From: Streptomyces canus
Lineage (GTDB): Bacteria; Actinomycetota; Actinomycetes; Streptomycetales; Streptomycetaceae
DNA: 64,000 nucleotides
Assembly: GCF_030816965.1 (NCBI RefSeq)
Contig: NZ_JAUSYQ010000002.1
Span: forward strand, 8,980,001 to 9,044,000
Direction: 5' to 3'
Part shown: in pieces, positions 35,785-44,536 of the stretch
Numbering within the stretch: position 1 is the stretch's first letter
How the letters are laid out: every line of letters begins with the position of its first letter
Position numbers and translations under genes: made by a program
The notes under the pieces: generated by a model
The model's database searches: none
Told to the model about the DNA's origin: nothing
What the model saw: only the letters and a program-made list of their open reading frames with translations

Positions 35785-36714
35785 GTGAGTGAGACAACGC
35801 ACGACGGCACGGTCGCGGTGAGCGCGCCCATGTCGCCCGACGAAGGCCTGACGGCGGCACAGCTCGCCGCCCGGAACGGCCTGACCGTGAGCGGCGCCAG
35901 GCCCTCACTCGTCGAGTACGTCCGCCAGCTCTGGGACCGGCGCCACTTCATCCTCGCGTTCTCGCGGGCGAAGCTGACCGCCCAGTACAGCCAGGCCAAG
36001 CTCGGCCAGCTGTGGCAGGTGGCGACGCCGCTGCTGAACGCGGGCGTGTACTTCTTCATCTTCGGCATCATCCTGAACGCCAGCCGGGGCATGTCGAAGG
36101 ACGTGTACATCCCGTTCCTGGTCACGGGTGTCTTCGTGTTCACCTTCACGCAGAGCTCCGTCATGGCGGGCGTCCGCGCCATCTCCGGCAACCTCGGTCT
36201 GGTCCGCGCGCTGCACTTCCCGCGCGCCTCCCTGCCGATCTCCTTCGCGCTCCAGCAGCTCCAGCAGCTGCTGTTCTCGATGATCGTGCTGTTCGCCGTG
36301 GCGATCGGCTTCGGCCACTACCCGGACCTGTCCTGGGCGCTGATCGTCCCGGTGCTGATCCTTCAGTTCCTCTTCAACACCGGCCTGGCTCTGATCATGG
36401 CCCGCGCCGGTGCCAAGACCCCCGACCTGGCGCAGCTCATGCCGTTCGTGATGCGTACCTGGATGTACGCGTCCGGCGTGATGTTCTCGATCCCGATCAT
36501 GCTGGCCGACAAGCCGCAGTGGCTCGCCACGGTGCTCCAGTGGAACCCGGCGGCCATCTACATGGACCTGATGCGCTTCGCCCTGATCGACGAGTACGGC
36601 GCCGAGAATCTGCCCGACCACGTCTGGGCGGCCGCGGGCGGCTGGGCCGTGCTCTTCGCGCTGGGCGGTTTCGTGTACTTCTGGAAGGCGGAGGAAAGGT
36701 ACGGCCGTGGCTGA
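35785..36714 (+). CDS. ABC-2 type exporter permease (TagG-like)
   Basis: A 309-aa membrane protein with six predicted helices after a ~60-residue cytoplasmic N-terminus (LTAQYSQAKLGQLWQVATPLLN amphipathic segment). It matches the ABC-2 permeases that export teichoic acids and lipid-linked polysaccharides. It overlaps the ATPase gene by 8 bp. The start is a GTG with AGAGGAAAG 10-12 nt upstream. With the nearby glycosyltransferase and phosphotransferases it forms a synthesis-plus-export unit. Confidence 0.88.
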   Translation: MSETTHDGTVAVSAPMSPDEGLTAAQLAARNGLTVSGARPSLVEYVRQLWDRRHFILAFSRAKLTAQYSQAKLGQLWQVATPLLNAGVYFFIFGIILNASRGMSKDVYIPFLVTGVFVFTFTQSSVMAGVRAISGNLGLVRALHFPRASLPISFALQQLQQLLFSMIVLFAVAIGFGHYPDLSWALIVPVLILQFLFNTGLALIMARAGAKTPDLAQLMPFVMRTWMYASGVMFSIPIMLADKPQWLATVLQWNPAAIYMDLMRFALIDEYGAENLPDHVWAAAGGWAVLFALGGFVYFWKAEERYGRG

Positions 36715-37519
36715 GGACATCAGGGACGAGCACACCCCCGCCGTCGCGGACGAGCACACCCCCACCGTCATCGCGGACGAGCTGCACATCGTCTACCGCG
36801 TCAACGGCGCCAAGACCGGAAAGGGCAGCGCGACCGCCGCGCTCAGCCGCATCCTCAAGCGAGGCTCCGACGAGGCGGCGCGGGGCGTGCGCAGGGTGCA
36901 CGCCGTCAAGGGCGTCTCCTTCGTCGCCTACAAGGGCGAGGCGATCGGCCTGATCGGCTCCAACGGCTCCGGCAAGTCGACTCTCCTGCGCGCCATCGCG
37001 GGTCTGCTGCCCGCCGAGAGCGGCCGCGTCTACACCCACGGCCAGCCCTCCCTGCTCGGCGTCAACGCGGCCCTGATGAACGACCTCACCGGCGAGCGGA
37101 ACGTCATTCTGGGCGGGCTCGCGATGGGCATGACCCGGGAGCAGATCAGGGAGCGCTACCAGGAGATCGTCGACTTCTCCGGGATCAACGAGAAGGGTGA
37201 CTTCATCACCCTGCCGATGCGCACGTACTCCTCCGGCATGGCGGCCCGCCTGCGCTTCTCCATCGCCGCCGCCAAGGACCATGACGTACTCATGATCGAC
37301 GAGGCCCTGGCCACCGGTGACCGCTCCTTCCAGAAGCGGTCCGAGGCCCGCATCCGCGAGCTGCGCGAGACCGCGGGCACGGTGTTTCTCGTCAGTCACA
37401 ACAACAAGTCGATCCGTGACACCTGCAACCGCGTCCTGTGGCTGGAACGCGGCGAGCTGCGCATGGACGGCCCGACCGACGAGGTCATCAAGGAGTACGA
37501 GAAGTTCACGGGCAAGTAG
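36707..37519 (+). CDS. ABC transporter ATP-binding protein (TagH-like polysaccharide export)
   Basis: A 270-aa ATPase partner of the preceding permease. Walker A LIGSNGSGKSTLLRAI is at ~residues 81-96, the signature MRTYSSGMAARLRFSIAAA is present, and Walker B is VLMIDEALATGDRSF. The N-terminal extension (~30 acidic residues, two copies of DEHTP) and the FSGINEKGDFI Q-loop region are typical of teichoic-acid/O-antigen export ATPases. The gene is last in the operon and is followed by a strong terminator. Confidence 0.9.
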   Translation: MAEDIRDEHTPAVADEHTPTVIADELHIVYRVNGAKTGKGSATAALSRILKRGSDEAARGVRRVHAVKGVSFVAYKGEAIGLIGSNGSGKSTLLRAIAGLLPAESGRVYTHGQPSLLGVNAALMNDLTGERNVILGGLAMGMTREQIRERYQEIVDFSGINEKGDFITLPMRTYSSGMAARLRFSIAAAKDHDVLMIDEALATGDRSFQKRSEARIRELRETAGTVFLVSHNNKSIRDTCNRVLWLERGELRMDGPTDEVIKEYEKFTGK

Positions 37520-37559
37520 TCCACCGCGCCGCGGACGAAGAGGACCGCTCCGCTCGACC

Positions 37560-37590
37560 GGGCCCCGCCGGAACTGTTCCGGCGGGGCCC
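37560..37590 (+). terminator. strong terminator between the polymer-export and hopanoid operons
   Basis: A perfect 13-bp GC stem (GGGCCCCGCCGGA) with a 5-nt loop lies 40 bp after the ABC ATPase stop. It separates this operon from the hopanoid genes. Confidence 0.75.
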
Positions 37591-37683
37591 CGCGTCTGCA
37601 AAGGAAACGTCAACTTCGGGCCCCCTTAGGAATCTTGGGGCCAATCGGTGTGTTGTTGTGATGTGCAGGACACCCCGACGATC

Positions 37684-37732
37684 CTTGCCGCGTTGTACAA
37701 CGTAAGCTGTACGGGTGCTTAATCGCGGCAAG
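37684..37732. promoter_or_regulatory. inverted repeats in the hopanoid operon leader region
   Basis: CTTGCCGC (37684-37691) and GCGGCAAG (37725-37732) are perfect inverted arms. They enclose the palindrome TTGTACAA (37693-37700) and a second TGTAC. The 387-bp gap before hpnC (37520-37906) is less GC-rich than its surroundings and carries no gene, so these are candidate operator elements for the operon. Confidence 0.45.
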
Positions 37733-37906
37733 TGGGGCGATAATGCGCGACACCCGATGACTGGGGCGCTGCGCGGACGGCCGGGCGGCGTGTCCGAAAT
37801 AGTCTGTATTGGGTATGCGGTGTAGAACGGGAGTTGTGACGGCAATGGCGACCGAAGATCCCCAGCTCCGCCCAGCCCGTGCCGTCCCTGCCCCGGGCAG
37901 TGAGCG

Positions 37907-38809
37907 GTGACGGCAACCGGTACGGCGCGCGCCGGCGATCCGGAGCGCGGCACGCTCGACAAGGCCGCGGGGGAGAACTTCCCCGTGGCTCCGTTCTTCC
38001 TGCCCAAGGACTGGCGCACCGATCTCATCGCGGTCTACGGTTTCGCCCGGCTCGTCGACGACATCGGCGACGGTGACCTGGCCCCCGGCGGAGCCGACGC
38101 CGGGCTGCTCGGCGTGTCGCCCGAGGAGGCCGAGGACCGGTTGCTCCTCCTGGACGCCTTCGAGGCCGACCTGGACCGGGTCTTCGACGGAACCCCGGGC
38201 CACCCCCTGCTGCGCCGCCTCCAGGCCACGGTCCGCCGCCGCTCGCTCACCCCCGAGCCCTTCCTCGGCCTGATCGCCGCCAACCGCCAGGACCAGCTCG
38301 TCACCCGCTACGAGACCTACGACGACCTGCTCGCCTACTGCGAGCTGTCCGCCAACCCCGTCGGCCGTCTCGTGCTCGCCGTCACCGGCACCTCGACCCC
38401 CGAGCGGATCCGCCTCTCGGACGCGATCTGCACGGCTCTCCAGATCGTCGAACACCTCCAGGACGTCGCCGAGGACCTCGGCCGCGACCGGATCTATCTG
38501 CCCGCCGAGGACATGAAGCGCTTTCACGTCCAGGAAGCGGATCTCGCCGCGAAAACCGCGGGCGCATCGGTGCGCGCTCTGGTTGCATACGAAGCACAAC
38601 GCGCCCGCGAACTCCTGAATGAAGGCGCCCCCCTGGTGGGTAGCGTCCACGGCAGACTGAAACTGCTGCTCGCAGGGTTCGTGGCGGGGGGAAGGGCGGC
38701 GCTCAGCGCGATCGCCGCCGCAGAACACGACGTACTTCCCGGCCCGCCCAAGCCCGGCAAGCTCCAGCTGCTGCGCGAGGTGGGCGTCACTCTGCGAGGA
38801 GAGGGGTGA
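37907..38809 (+). CDS. hpnC: hydroxysqualene synthase
   Basis: A 300-aa trans-isoprenyl-diphosphate synthase-like enzyme of the squalene/phytoene synthase superfamily. It has two Asp-rich regions (RLVDDIGDGDL and VAEDLGRDR) and the ENFPVAPFFLPKDWR N-terminus characteristic of HpnC. It converts presqualene diphosphate to hydroxysqualene in the HpnCDE squalene route. GTG start with poor RBS. Four-base overlap with hpnD shows coupling. Paralogous to HpnD; the two are distinguished by N-terminal motif and gene order. Confidence 0.92.
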   Translation: MTATGTARAGDPERGTLDKAAGENFPVAPFFLPKDWRTDLIAVYGFARLVDDIGDGDLAPGGADAGLLGVSPEEAEDRLLLLDAFEADLDRVFDGTPGHPLLRRLQATVRRRSLTPEPFLGLIAANRQDQLVTRYETYDDLLAYCELSANPVGRLVLAVTGTSTPERIRLSDAICTALQIVEHLQDVAEDLGRDRIYLPAEDMKRFHVQEADLAAKTAGASVRALVAYEAQRARELLNEGAPLVGSVHGRLKLLLAGFVAGGRAALSAIAAAEHDVLPGPPKPGKLQLLREVGVTLRGEG

Positions 38810-39756
38810 TCCGGACCGTGGAGCCACCACCGCATGTGTCCGCACCGGTACTCGCCGCCTACAGCTACTGCGAGACCGTGACCGGGCAGCAGGCGCGCAA
38901 CTTCGCGTACGGCATCAGGTTGCTGCCCACGTCCAAGCGGCGTGCGATGTCGGCGCTCTACGCGTTCTCGCGGCGCGTCGACGACATCGGCGACGGCCCG
39001 CTGGCGGCCGACGTGAAGACCGCGAGACTCGAGGACACCCGGGCCACGCTGACCCGGGTGCGGGAGGGCTCGGTCGACGAGGACGACACCGATCCGGTGG
39101 CCGTCGCCCTCGCGCATGCCGCAGAGACCTTCCCGATCCCGCTGGGCGGTCTGGACGAGCTGATCGACGGCGTCCTGATGGACGTACGCGGCGAGACCTA
39201 CGAGACCTGGGACGACCTGAAGGTGTACTGCCGCTGTGTGGCGGGCGCCATCGGACGGCTCTCGCTCGGTGTGTTCGGCACCGAACCCGGGGCGCGCGCC
39301 GCCGAACGCGCGCCGGAGTATGCCGACACGCTCGGTCTTGCGCTCCAGCTCACCAACATCCTCAGAGACGTCCGCGAGGACGCCGAGGACGGACGCGTCT
39401 ATCTGCCCGCGGACGACCTCGCGAAGTTCGGCTGCTCAGCCGGCTTCAAGGAGCCGAAACCACCGGAGGGCGCCGACTTCGCGGGCCTCGTGCACTTCGA
39501 AGTGCGACGGGCCCGCGCCCTTTTCGCCGAGGGCTACCGGCTGCTCCCCATGCTCGACCGGCGCAGCGGTGCCTGTGTCGCCGCCATGGCCGGCATCTAC
39601 CGCCGCCTGCTCGACCGCATCGAGCGCGACCCCGAGGCGGTGCTGCGCGGCCGGGTCTCGCTGCCCGGACGTGAGAAGGCGTACGTCGCCGTCCGCGGCC
39701 TGTCCGGCCTGGACACACGGCATGTGATGCGGCAGGCCGTCAGGAGGCGCGCCTGA
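38806..39756 (+). CDS. hpnD: presqualene diphosphate synthase
   Basis: A 316-aa squalene/phytoene synthase-fold enzyme. The Asp-rich motifs RRVDDIGDGP and LRDVREDAEDGR bind the diphosphate-Mg cluster, and NFAYGIRLLPTSKR is the HpnD/CrtB-like N-terminal motif. It condenses two farnesyl diphosphates to presqualene diphosphate, the substrate of HpnC. GTG start with GAGGAGAGG immediately upstream. Its stop TGA overlaps the ATG of a 46-aa ORF by one base, so translation may pass HpnD to small ORF to HpnE. Confidence 0.92.
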   Translation: MIRTVEPPPHVSAPVLAAYSYCETVTGQQARNFAYGIRLLPTSKRRAMSALYAFSRRVDDIGDGPLAADVKTARLEDTRATLTRVREGSVDEDDTDPVAVALAHAAETFPIPLGGLDELIDGVLMDVRGETYETWDDLKVYCRCVAGAIGRLSLGVFGTEPGARAAERAPEYADTLGLALQLTNILRDVREDAEDGRVYLPADDLAKFGCSAGFKEPKPPEGADFAGLVHFEVRRARALFAEGYRLLPMLDRRSGACVAAMAGIYRRLLDRIERDPEAVLRGRVSLPGREKAYVAVRGLSGLDTRHVMRQAVRRRA

Positions 39757-39896
39757 TGGACAATTCGGTCCAAGGTGATGCCACCGGAGAAAAGCGGCAC
39801 GCAACCCTCCGCTCGAGGACGGCGTCCCTGACTGCAACGGCCGGCCGTGCATCGTTCAAGCACCACGGCGTCCGCGCAGGGGAGGGTGGGCGATGA
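39756..39896 (+). CDS. 46-aa small protein inside hopanoid operon (possibly DUF6380)
   Basis: A 46-codon ORF (MDNSVQGDATGEKRHATL..., ending AGEGGR) is wedged between hpnD and hpnE. Its ATG overlaps the hpnD stop by one base and its stop overlaps the hpnE ATG, so it looks translationally coupled to both. The N-terminal half is polar, the middle Ser/Thr/Ala-rich and the end basic; no TM segment. I recall a small family (DUF6380) of this kind in Streptomyces, but I am unsure of the identity. Function unknown. Confidence 0.6.
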   Translation: MDNSVQGDATGEKRHATLRSRTASLTATAGRASFKHHGVRAGEGGR

Positions 39897-41287
39897 CCGA
39901 CGGGCAGCAGTCCGGGCGGGACGCCGTGGTGATCGGCGGTGGGCTCGCCGGTATCACCACCGCGCTCGCGCTCGCCGACGCCGGGGTGCGTGTCACCCTG
40001 CTCGAAGGCAGACCACGCCTGGGCGGACTCGCCTTCTCCTTCCAGCGCGGTGAACTGACCGTCGACAACGGACAGCACGTCTACCTGCGCTGCTGCACCG
40101 CCTACCGCTGGTTCCTCGACCGCATCGAGGGAACGGCGCTGGCGCCGCTGCAGGATCGGCTCGACGTGCCCGTACTCGACGTGGCCCGGCCCGCGGGCCG
40201 ACGGCTCGGCAGACTGCGGCGCGACGCGCTGCCGGTGCCCCTGCATCTGGGGCGCAGCCTCGCGACCTATCCGCATCTCTCGCTCGCCGAGCGGGCCAGG
40301 GTGGGGCGCGCCGCGCTCGCGCTCAAGGGGCTCGACCTCGCCGATCCGAGCCTGGACGCACAGGACTTCGGCAGCTGGCTGACCGCGCACGGTCAGTCGG
40401 CGCGTGCCGTCGAGGCCCTGTGGGACCTGGTCGGGGTCGCCACCCTCAACGCGGTCGCGGGCGACGCCTCGCTGGGGCTCGCCGCGATGGTGTTCAAGAC
40501 CGGTCTGCTGTCCGACCCGGGCGCGGCCGACATCGGCTGGGCGCATGTCCCGCTCGGTGAACTGCATGACCGGCTCGCCCGCAAGGCGCTCGACTCCGCG
40601 GGCGTGCGTACCGAGGTCCGTACACGCGTCACCTCCATCTCTACTGACGAGAACGGCACTTGGAGCGTTCAGGTTCCCGGGGAGACGCTCCGGGCGGACG
40701 CGGTCGTGCTCGCCGTCGCTCAGGGCGAGGCGTGTGACCTGCTGCCGGAGGACGCCCTCGACGCCCCGGAAAATCTTCGGGCGATCGGCACCGCGCCGAT
40801 CCTCAACGTCCATGTCGTCTACGACCGCAAGGTCCTCGACAAGCCGTTCTTCGCGGCCCTCGGGACCCCGGTGCAGTGGGTCTTCGACCGCACCGACGCC
40901 TCCGGGTTGCGCGAGGGCCAGTACCTCGCCCTGTCCCAGTCGGCCGCGCACGACGAGATCGACGAGCCGGTGGCCGCACTGCGCGAGCGCTATCTGCCCG
41001 AGCTGGAGCGGCTGCTTCCGCTCGCGCGCGACGCCGAGGTGAAGGACTTCTTCGTGACCCGGGAGCGCACGGCGACATTCGCTCCGGCCCCCGGCGTCGG
41101 ACGGCTGCGGCCCGGCGCCTGTACGAAAGCCCCCGGCCTCTACCTGGCTGGCGCGTGGACCGCCACAGGGTGGCCCGCGACCATGGAGAGTGCGGTCCGC
41201 AGCGGTGTGAGTGCGGCGGACGCCGCCCTCGCCGCCCTGGGCCGGCCCCGCCCCGCCCGTCTCTTCGAGTTCGAGGAGGCCGCGTGA
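39893..41287 (+). CDS. hpnE: hydroxysqualene dehydroxylase
   Basis: A 464-aa FAD-dependent amine-oxidase-fold enzyme that reduces hydroxysqualene to squalene, the third step of HpnCDE. The N-terminal dinucleotide motif VIGGGLAGITTALALADAG is followed by the GG motif RLGGLAFSF; the C-terminal LYLAGAWTATGWPATMESAVRSG is the FAD-ribityl region. Small ATGA overlap with the upstream 46-aa ORF. The carotenoid-desaturase superfamily includes similar proteins; the HpnCD neighbours make the HpnE call secure. Confidence 0.92.
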   Translation: MTDGQQSGRDAVVIGGGLAGITTALALADAGVRVTLLEGRPRLGGLAFSFQRGELTVDNGQHVYLRCCTAYRWFLDRIEGTALAPLQDRLDVPVLDVARPAGRRLGRLRRDALPVPLHLGRSLATYPHLSLAERARVGRAALALKGLDLADPSLDAQDFGSWLTAHGQSARAVEALWDLVGVATLNAVAGDASLGLAAMVFKTGLLSDPGAADIGWAHVPLGELHDRLARKALDSAGVRTEVRTRVTSISTDENGTWSVQVPGETLRADAVVLAVAQGEACDLLPEDALDAPENLRAIGTAPILNVHVVYDRKVLDKPFFAALGTPVQWVFDRTDASGLREGQYLALSQSAAHDEIDEPVAALRERYLPELERLLPLARDAEVKDFFVTRERTATFAPAPGVGRLRPGACTKAPGLYLAGAWTATGWPATMESAVRSGVSAADAALAALGRPRPARLFEFEEAA

Positions 41288-41349
41288 TGCTCGATCAGCA
41301 CGGCGCGTCAGGCCCCAGCACCTCCGGTACCGCAACAAGAGGAGAGACA

Positions 41350-42423
41350 GTGCCCACTGTGCCCCCGGCAGAGACAGCCGCTGCGAGGACCGCGGTGGAC
41401 GTGACCGCGCTCCTCGAGCGCGGCCGGACCCTGGCCACACCGGAGCTGAAGGCGGCCGTCGACCGCCTGGCACCCCCGATGGACACCGTTTCCGCCTACC
41501 ACTTCGGCTGGATCGACGCCGAGGGCAACCCCGCGGACGGGGACGGTGGCAAGGCCGTGCGCCCCGCCCTCGCGGTGCTCTCGGCCGAGGTCACCGGCGC
41601 CCCGCCCGAGACCGGCATCCCCGGCGCCGTCGCCGTCGAACTGGTCCACAACTTCTCGCTGCTGCACGACGACCTGATGGACGGCGACGAGCAGCGCCGC
41701 CACCGCGACACCGTCTGGAAGGTGCACGGCCCCGCCCAGGCCATCCTGGTCGGGGACGCCCTGTTCGCCCTGGCCAACGAGGTCCTGCTCGAGCTCGGCA
41801 CGGTCGAGGCCGGCCGCGCCACCCGCCGTCTGACCACCGCCACCCGCGCCCTGATCGACGGCCAGGCCCAGGACATCTCCTACGAGCACCGCGACCGCGT
41901 CAGCGTCGAGGAGTGCCTGGAGATGGAGGGCAACAAGACCGGCGCCCTGCTGGCCTGCGCCTCCTCCATCGGCGCGGTGCTCGGCGGCGCGGACGACCGC
42001 ACCGCCGACACCCTGGAGAAGTACGGCTACCACCTCGGCCTCGCCTTCCAGGCCGTCGACGACCTCCTCGGCATCTGGGGCGACCCGGTCTCCACCGGCA
42101 AGCAGACCTGGAGCGATCTGCGTCAGCGCAAGAAGTCCCTGCCGGTCGTGGCCGCGCTCGCGGCGGGCGGTGCCGCCTCCGAGCGGCTCGGCGAGATCCT
42201 CGCCGCCGACGCCAAGAGCAGCGACTTCGAGAACTTCTCGGAGGAGGAGTTCGCGGCCCGCGCCGCCCTCATCGAGGAGGCCGGAGGCCGCGAGTGGACG
42301 GCGGCGGAGGCCCGCCGTCAGCACACCGTCGCCATCGAGGCCCTGAACGCCATCGACATGCCCGACCCGGTGCGGGACCGGTTCACGGCGCTCGCCGACT
42401 TCGTCGTCGTACGAAAGAGATGA
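41350..42423 (+). CDS. polyprenyl (farnesyl) diphosphate synthase
   Basis: A 357-aa all-trans prenyl-diphosphate synthase. The first Asp-rich motif is LLHDDLMDGDEQRRHR and the second FQAVDDLLGIWGD; GGKAVRPAL supplies the IPP-binding Arg/Lys. Product length is set by residues before the first motif (VELVHNFS), compatible with FPP or GGPP. Here it most likely supplies FPP for HpnD. GTG 41350 is chosen for its GAGGAGA RBS; an ATG at 41287 overlapping the hpnE stop would add 21 polar residues. Confidence 0.9.
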   Translation: MPTVPPAETAAARTAVDVTALLERGRTLATPELKAAVDRLAPPMDTVSAYHFGWIDAEGNPADGDGGKAVRPALAVLSAEVTGAPPETGIPGAVAVELVHNFSLLHDDLMDGDEQRRHRDTVWKVHGPAQAILVGDALFALANEVLLELGTVEAGRATRRLTTATRALIDGQAQDISYEHRDRVSVEECLEMEGNKTGALLACASSIGAVLGGADDRTADTLEKYGYHLGLAFQAVDDLLGIWGDPVSTGKQTWSDLRQRKKSLPVVAALAAGGAASERLGEILAADAKSSDFENFSEEEFAARAALIEEAGGREWTAAEARRQHTVAIEALNAIDMPDPVRDRFTALADFVVVRKR

Positions 42424-42456
42424 TCACTATCGGTCGAATAACCCTCGCGTAGTCGC

Positions 42457-42492
42457 CGGCCGGTGCTGCGAGGAAAGGAAAGGCACCGGCCG
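42457..42492 (+). other. intra-operon hairpin between polyprenyl synthase and shc
   Basis: A 10-bp perfect stem (CGGCCGGTGC / GCACCGGCCG) with a 16-nt purine-rich loop lies in the 121-bp gap upstream of shc. It may be an attenuator, processing site or partial terminator that sets Shc levels apart from the upstream genes. Confidence 0.45.
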
Positions 42493-42544
42493 ACGGCGGA
42501 CCCACAGCAGAGCACCACATTGCACACTGCACGAAGGGGAAGCC

Positions 42545-44536
42545 ATGACAGCGACGACCGACGGAAGCACCGGGGCCCTGCCGCCCCGCGCTGCCGCGGC
42601 CAGCGAAACCCACCTCGACACCCCCGTGGCGGCCGGGATACAAGAAGCCGCCGTACGTGCCGTCCAGCGCGCCACCGAGCACCTGCTTGCCCGGCAGGAC
42701 GCCGAGGGCTGGTGGAAGGGCGACCTCGAGACGAACGTCACGATGGACGCCGAGGACCTGCTCCTCCGTCAGTTCCTGGGTATCCGCGACGAGTCGACCA
42801 CCCGGGCCGCCGCCAAGTTCATCCGCGGCGAGCAGCGCGAGGACGGCACCTGGGCCAGCTTCTACGGCGGGCCCGGCGAACTCTCCACCACCATCGAGGC
42901 GTACGTCGCTCTGCGCCTGGACGGCGACGCGCCCGACGCCCCGCACATGGCGAAGGCCTCCGCCTGGATCCGCGCTCAGGGCGGTATCGCCGCCGCCCGG
43001 GTGTTCACCCGGATCTGGCTCGCCCTGTTCGGCTGGTGGAAGTGGGAGGACCTGCCCGAACTCCCGCCGGAGCTCATCTACTTCCCCCAGTGGATGCCGC
43101 TCAACATCTACGACTTCGGCTGCTGGGCCCGCCAGACCATCGTCCCGCTGACGATCGTCTCCGCGAAGCGCCCGGTTCGGCCCGCGCCCTTCCCGCTCGA
43201 CGAGCTGCACCTCGACCCGGCCGACCCGAACCCGGCCAAGCCCCTCGCCCCGGTGGCTAGTTGGGACGGTGCCTTCCAGCGTCTCGACCGGGCGCTGCAC
43301 CAGCTGCGCAAGGTCGCCCCGCGCCGACTGCGCAGAGCCGCGATGAACAGCGCGGCCCGCTGGATCATCGAGCGGCAGGAGAACGACGGCTGCTGGGGCG
43401 GCATCCAGCCCCCGGCCGTCTATTCGGTGATCGCGCTGCACCTGCTCGGCTACGATCTCGGACACCCGGTCATGCGGGCCGGGCTGGAGTCCCTGGACCG
43501 CTTCGCCATCTGGCGTGAGGACGGGTCCCGGATGATCGAGGCCTGCCAGTCGCCGGTGTGGGACACCTGCCTCGCGACCATCGCGCTCGCCGACGCGGGC
43601 GTGCCCGCCGATCACCCGCAGCTCGTCAAGGCCGCGGACTGGATGCTCGGCGAGGAGATCGTCCGGCCCGGTGACTGGGCGGTCAAGCGGCCCCAACTCC
43701 CGCCTGGCGGCTGGGCGTTCGAGTTCCACAACGACAACTACCCCGACATCGACGACACCGCCGAGGTCGTCCTCGCGCTGCGCCGGGTCAGGCACCACGA
43801 CCCGGAGCGGGTGGAGAAGGCGATCGGGCGCGGGGTGCGCTGGAACCTCGGGATGCAGTCGAAGAACGGGGCGTGGGGGGCATTCGACGTCGACAACACC
43901 AGCCCGTTCCCCAACCGGCTGCCGTTCTGCGACTTCGGCGAGGTCATCGACCCGCCGTCCGCCGATGTCACCGCGCACGTGGTGGAGATGCTCGCGATCG
44001 AGGGGCTCTCCCACGACCCGCGTACCCGGCGCGGCATCGAGTGGCTGCTCGCCGAACAGGAGCCGGACGGCTCGTGGTTCGGGCGCTGGGGCGTCAACTA
44101 CATCTACGGGACAGGGTCGGTGGTCCCCGCGCTGACCGCCGCCGGACTGCCCGCCTCGCACCCGGCGATCCGGCGGGCGGTGACCTGGCTGGAGAAGGTG
44201 CAGAACGACGACGGCGGCTGGGGTGAGGACCTGCGCTCCTACAAGTACGTCAAGGAGTGGAGCGGCCGCGGCGCCTCCACCGCCTCGCAGACGGCCTGGG
44301 CGCTGATGGCGCTGCTGGCCGCGGGGGAGAAGGACTCCAAGGCCGTCGAGCGCGGCATCGAGTGGCTCGCGAGCACCCAGCGCGAGGACGGCTCCTGGGA
44401 CGAGCCCTACTTCACCGGCACCGGTTTCCCCTGGGACTTCTCCATCAACTACCACCTCTACCGGCAGGTCTTCCCGCTCACCGCCCTGGGCCGTTACGTC
44501 CACGGAGAACCGTTCTCCCGGACCGAGGCGGTCTGA
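42545..44536 (+). CDS. shc: squalene-hopene cyclase
   Basis: A 663-aa type II terpene cyclase. The proton-donating DXDD motif is D401-I-D-D404 in NYPDIDDTAEV. Six QW repeats are visible, such as QREDGTWA-type, QENDGCWGG, QSKNGAWGAF, QEPDGSWFG and QNDDGGWGED. It is a monotopic membrane enzyme that cyclises squalene to hopene and hopanol. ATG start with GAAGGGGAAGCC upstream. The stop overlaps the ATG of hpnG by one base. Length is typical of bacterial Shc (~630-670). Confidence 0.95.
   Translation: MTATTDGSTGALPPRAAAASETHLDTPVAAGIQEAAVRAVQRATEHLLARQDAEGWWKGDLETNVTMDAEDLLLRQFLGIRDESTTRAAAKFIRGEQREDGTWASFYGGPGELSTTIEAYVALRLDGDAPDAPHMAKASAWIRAQGGIAAARVFTRIWLALFGWWKWEDLPELPPELIYFPQWMPLNIYDFGCWARQTIVPLTIVSAKRPVRPAPFPLDELHLDPADPNPAKPLAPVASWDGAFQRLDRALHQLRKVAPRRLRRAAMNSAARWIIERQENDGCWGGIQPPAVYSVIALHLLGYDLGHPVMRAGLESLDRFAIWREDGSRMIEACQSPVWDTCLATIALADAGVPADHPQLVKAADWMLGEEIVRPGDWAVKRPQLPPGGWAFEFHNDNYPDIDDTAEVVLALRRVRHHDPERVEKAIGRGVRWNLGMQSKNGAWGAFDVDNTSPFPNRLPFCDFGEVIDPPSADVTAHVVEMLAIEGLSHDPRTRRGIEWLLAEQEPDGSWFGRWGVNYIYGTGSVVPALTAAGLPASHPAIRRAVTWLEKVQNDDGGWGEDLRSYKYVKEWSGRGASTASQTAWALMALLAAGEKDSKAVERGIEWLASTQREDGSWDEPYFTGTGFPWDFSINYHLYRQVFPLTALGRYVHGEPFSRTEAV

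Noticed and set aside
37846..38076. Alternative ATG reading MATEDPQ-like upstream of hpnC
   Set aside because: It is out of frame with hpnC and reads through it as Arg/Gly-rich nonsense.
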